The notes beneath the pieces were generated by a model. That model had not been told where the DNA came from, did not search any database, and was given only the letters and a program-made list of their open reading frames with translations. 64,000 nucleotides of DNA, taken from the NCBI RefSeq assembly GCF_032362555.1, contig NC_083518.1, positions 7,328,501-7,392,500 of the forward strand, written 5' to 3'. Shown here piece by piece: positions 60,853 to 64,000 of the stretch. How positions within the stretch are numbered: position 1 is the first letter of the stretch; each line of letters starts with the position of its first letter. This stretch comes from Amyelois transitella (lineage: Eukaryota > Arthropoda > Insecta > Lepidoptera > Pyralidae). A program made the position numbers and the translations under genes.

Positions 60853-63675
60853 GTAATATGAATGTTATTAGTGTACTGAAGCCATGTACTGTACTTTTAG
60901 CATACTGAAGAGCATCAGTGGTCAAATCGGTAAGGTGCCCGGTTAAAATGCATGATACTCACAAAGGCACAGGTTAGAATCCTATCAATCAAAAATAGCC
61001 ATATAAATGACTATTTTTAAAGTTACAAATATTAGTTTGAATACTAACCAATGCTTTTCAGTGAGGTAAAACATCATGAAGACACCTGCACATTCAGAGT
61101 GGTGAGGATGCAAACTGGACTAATGCTAGAAGGATGATTAGTGTACTGAAGCCCAGAAGCTGTTGGCTACCAGTGTAAGTGCAACATGAGCACTGCAAAG
61201 ATGAGATACCAGACTTTTTTAATGGGATTGAGTTGGGCTTGATTGGAGCATTATCTTTGTATTTCGAAGACATATTTGGAAATGAGAAAAAGTACAATAA
61301 AATTACATAGGATAATGATGACATCTGCAGAAGTTATTTACCTGTGTTGCAGATGTCAACACCCAACTCGAGAAAACATTTATATAATGTGTTTCCTTAA
61401 TCTTAGCACCTAATTAATTTTATTACAATAAAAAAGGAAAGAAAAAGGTTTGATGTTTACTTTATTGTGTGCAAGTGTGTTTTGTGGGGCTTGTATGTGT
61501 GAGTGTAAGTAAAGAGAGAAACAATGTAAGGTGAATATTGTGGATTTGAAACATCTGTTCACGGGGATATTTAATATAATGTAAGACTTTCCATATTATT
61601 GTGATAATTGCATGAGCCATTCAATGCATGTAACCTTACCTTGTATGATGTAAGGGGATATATAATAAGTTGTTTTTTAAAAATATTATAAATACCTATA
61701 CCTACAAAGTATTGTATTGAATATATTGAGCAGGTAAGGTAGACTTTGTCTGTCATAGGGTAGTTGTGAATGTTTATATAGAACAGTTTGAAGAATGTTA
61801 ACCTGTCAAATCGTAAGTTCTCTGCATAACAAATATAGTTAATTTGTAGGAAAGCAAACTGGATTTTTGGGAATTACTTTAAGAAGAGCTCTCTAAGATC
61901 TCTCTAGCTTGAACATGTGGGTTTAAGCAGAACTACCCCAGGTTACGATTTCATATGACAGACTAGACTGAGCAAGGGCATAAAAGTAATTTTCATTTTG
62001 AAGAAATAACAGTTTCAGCATGCTCTTGTACATCGTACCATTCACGTCCATTGACGAGTAACTCATTGTAATCAGCATAGGTTATAATTTTACAATTAGG
62101 CAAAGACATTTGGCAGAGGTTGTTCACATATATGAGAAATAAGGTAGGTCCTAGCACACTACCTTGGGGAACTCCATAATTCACAGACTTCTTTGCTTGT
62201 GATTCCGTCTAAAATGACATAATGGAAACGGTTATTGAGATAACTTCGAAATATGTCCAGTGCAACCCCACTTATACACATACACTTAAGTTTATTAAGT
62301 AGGATCAGAACAACTACAGTATCAAAAGCCTTAGTAAAGTCTAAATATATACCAATCTTTTTCTTTTTTTCAGTTTACTATCATCCTGTATAGATCTATA
62401 TTAAGAAATATTGTCTTTGTCACCACTCCCGAATATGGGTTGAACAATGGCTTTCTTACATAAATACACTAGGGAAAACTCCTGAAACAAGTGCCAAATT
62501 AAAAATGTGATTCAAAATAATAAGTGAATAATATTTACACGATTTTATTATTAGCCAAGATGATTTATTACACCTACATGCATTAAATCACGCGTTTCCT
62601 GGGAGGGGTAGGCACAGACCACATCTTTCCCCTTGCCACAATCCCTTCATAGATGGAAGGTCCTATTATCTATTACAGATACAGTCAACACCTATCAAAA
62701 TGGAATGAAGTACAAGAAACTACACCATCATAGATAACGGTAGGGTCTTAAGACTCGTGCAGAGGTACTTACTTACCACTCAACTCTGAGACAGCTATGT
62801 GGAAGGTAATAGACATGGCTGTTGAGTTTGAACACACAAGATGCATTGTGTTCATGGACCGAATCTCTGCAGACTATATATGAAATATGTAAGTCCATGA
62901 ATTTTCGTATCTTTAGCGGATTATGCACCGATACCTTCAAGTTACTTGAAGATAGTGTTGCTTTAGAAGAAGTGGACTCAGTTGAATACAGTGGGGATGT
63001 GGAAGTGGGCGAGTAGGATCTTATTATGATCTCAAGACAGCAAGTGGTTTGAAAACAGAAGAACTGTCTATAAGAGAGGTAGTGACAACATACCTGAATG
63101 TCTTGACAAAGATGAAAATGTAGTGCTCCAATCAGAGACCAAACAATTATTGATTCTATTGGGCAGAGATAGTGAAAAATGATGAAATATCTAGTTCTTT
63201 GTATAAATAAATGGAATAGGTACTAAAGATTTTAATTACTTTTATTCATCTTTTACACGTCAGGCCTTTATTTGTTAGCGGACAGACAAATACTGGGGTT
63301 TATATTAAATAAAACTAATCAATGGACATTTCAGTGGGCCATTTTAAAAAGGTATCTTTTCCATAGGGGCCTTCGGACTGTAAGTAGGCTCTGAATAAAA
63401 GGTATAAGGCCCAAAATGGTTTCCTTAAAAATTTATTGACATTTGAAGTATAAACCCCTTTTTTTAGATAGGTAATCAAATAAATTACGATCGATATATG
63501 GACATAATATATTTATTGAGATGAGAGAAGAAAAACATTTATTCTGCTTTTGTTAGTAATTCAATGTACTTTAACATTTTACGTTCTAGTTATCATAACT
63601 TGTTCAATACATTTTATATTATGTTTATTTTCTATAGATAAGAATACATGAATAACTTTAGCCAAAAAGACTATA
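60853..63675. other. Repeat-rich interval
   Basis: 60905-61130 contains a tRNA-like SINE head ('atcagtggtcaaatcggtaa') and tail ('gtggtgaggatgcaaactgg'). 61993-62385 is a broken reverse transcriptase. 62577-62652 is a LINE-tail repeat. A 64-codon frame at 62822-63016 has no recognisable content. The rest is AT-rich. Confidence 0.5.
61993..62385 (-). pseudogene. Non-LTR reverse transcriptase fragment
   Basis: The minus strand reads IYLDFTKAFDTV (motif A region), then, after a frameshift near 62185, NYGVPQGSVLGPTLFLIYVN and ITYADYNELLVNG. The catalytic YADD is YADY here. LINE-type (CR1/Jockey-like) core, clearly dead. Confidence 0.8.
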
Positions 63676-64000
63676 TCAATCATCCAAGTATTCGAAAGGC
63701 TCTGGTGGCTCAGGTTCTTTTTCTTCCTCTGTCTTGGGTCCAAAGGCTGCAACAGGCTCAACAAGTACTTGCTCGATATCTCCAGAGTGGTTCAACATTA
63801 CAATTCCACCAATCGTAATGTCTTTCAATGGTGTAAATCCTGAACCTTCCACAATAGTGAGCCCCTTCAGTTGCTGTCTCATTACTCGAGCTGGATTATT
63901 CAAAATTTCAAATGTTGGTTCAGGTTCCTTCTTTTCCTTTGTTTCTTTCTCATCTCCATCTTTTTCCTCCTTCTTCCCATCTTTAGATGAGCCTGAATCT
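63676..64000 (-). CDS. PSMD1: 26S proteasome regulatory subunit RPN2/PSMD1, C-terminal exon (partial)
   Basis: The frame is open from the window edge to the stop at 63676-63678. It starts in a Lys/Glu-rich linker ([19 protein letters not shown]), then [50 protein letters not shown] and the terminal [12 protein letters not shown]. This matches the end of PSMD1, the large base subunit of the 19S particle; its acidic Phe-Glu-Tyr tail is known to bind the ubiquitin receptor ADRM1/Rpn13. The remaining ~850 residues lie beyond the window. Confidence 0.95.
   Translation of the reverse strand, partial: DSGSSKDGKKEEKDGDEKETKEKKEPEPTFEILNNPARVMRQQLKGLTIVEGSGFTPLKDITIGGIVMLNHSGDIEQVLVEPVAAFGPKTEEEKEPEPPEPFEYLDD

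Noticed and set aside
62822-63016. Third exon of the ZAD gene
   Set aside because: The 64-codon frame has no zinc-finger or linker signature, and no acceptor gives a continuous frame from 60852.

Overview
The window is animal nuclear DNA, most likely from a lepidopteran. The genes are split by short GT-AG introns, intergenic DNA is AT-rich, and the sequence is full of the short interspersed repeats typical of moths and butterflies, including a tRNA-derived SINE and the abundant 'cgcgacttcgtccgc' retroelement tails. No bacterial or viral genome is present. Lepidopteran origin is an inference from repeat style and protein resemblance; no search was run.

Layout. 374-14786 (+): the last 18 coding exons of Drosha, the nuclear RNase III that starts microRNA processing. 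It has two internal oddities: a decayed copy of its third in-window exon, and an array of seven complete plus one partial copies of the exon encoding the second RNase III core. 15184-16515: a complete mariner transposon with an open transposase frame. 17355-39380 (-): an 18-exon, 819-residue gene whose C-terminal third resembles CCDC142. Its ~9.8 kb eleventh intron contains, on the opposite strand, an intronless two-ORF unit (164 and 513 residues, 44 nt apart), a 77-residue truncated paralogue of the second ORF, and an element with ~310 bp inverted arms around a broken nuclease-like coding region. Its first intron holds a 1.29 kb near-perfect inverted repeat.

40-64 kb is a run of compact conserved genes: TMEM185 (-), the NEDD8-activating E1 regulatory subunit NAE1 (+, intronless), N-alpha-acetyltransferase 30 (-), ADP-dependent glucokinase (+), the exosome cofactor C1D (-), a ZAD zinc-finger-associated domain gene (+, partial) and the 3' end of the proteasome subunit PSMD1/Rpn2 (-). 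Three neighbouring pairs (TMEM185/NAE1, NAA30/ADPGK, C1D/ZAD) are head to head. The genes do not form one pathway.

Exon coordinates come from splice-site reading plus frame continuity. For the Drosha part, the CCDC142-like gene, TMEM185, NAA30 and ADPGK, the exon lengths sum to a multiple of three and give one uninterrupted frame, which is good internal support. The most unusual features are the Drosha exon array, the nested two-ORF unit with its paralogue, and the two long inverted-repeat elements.
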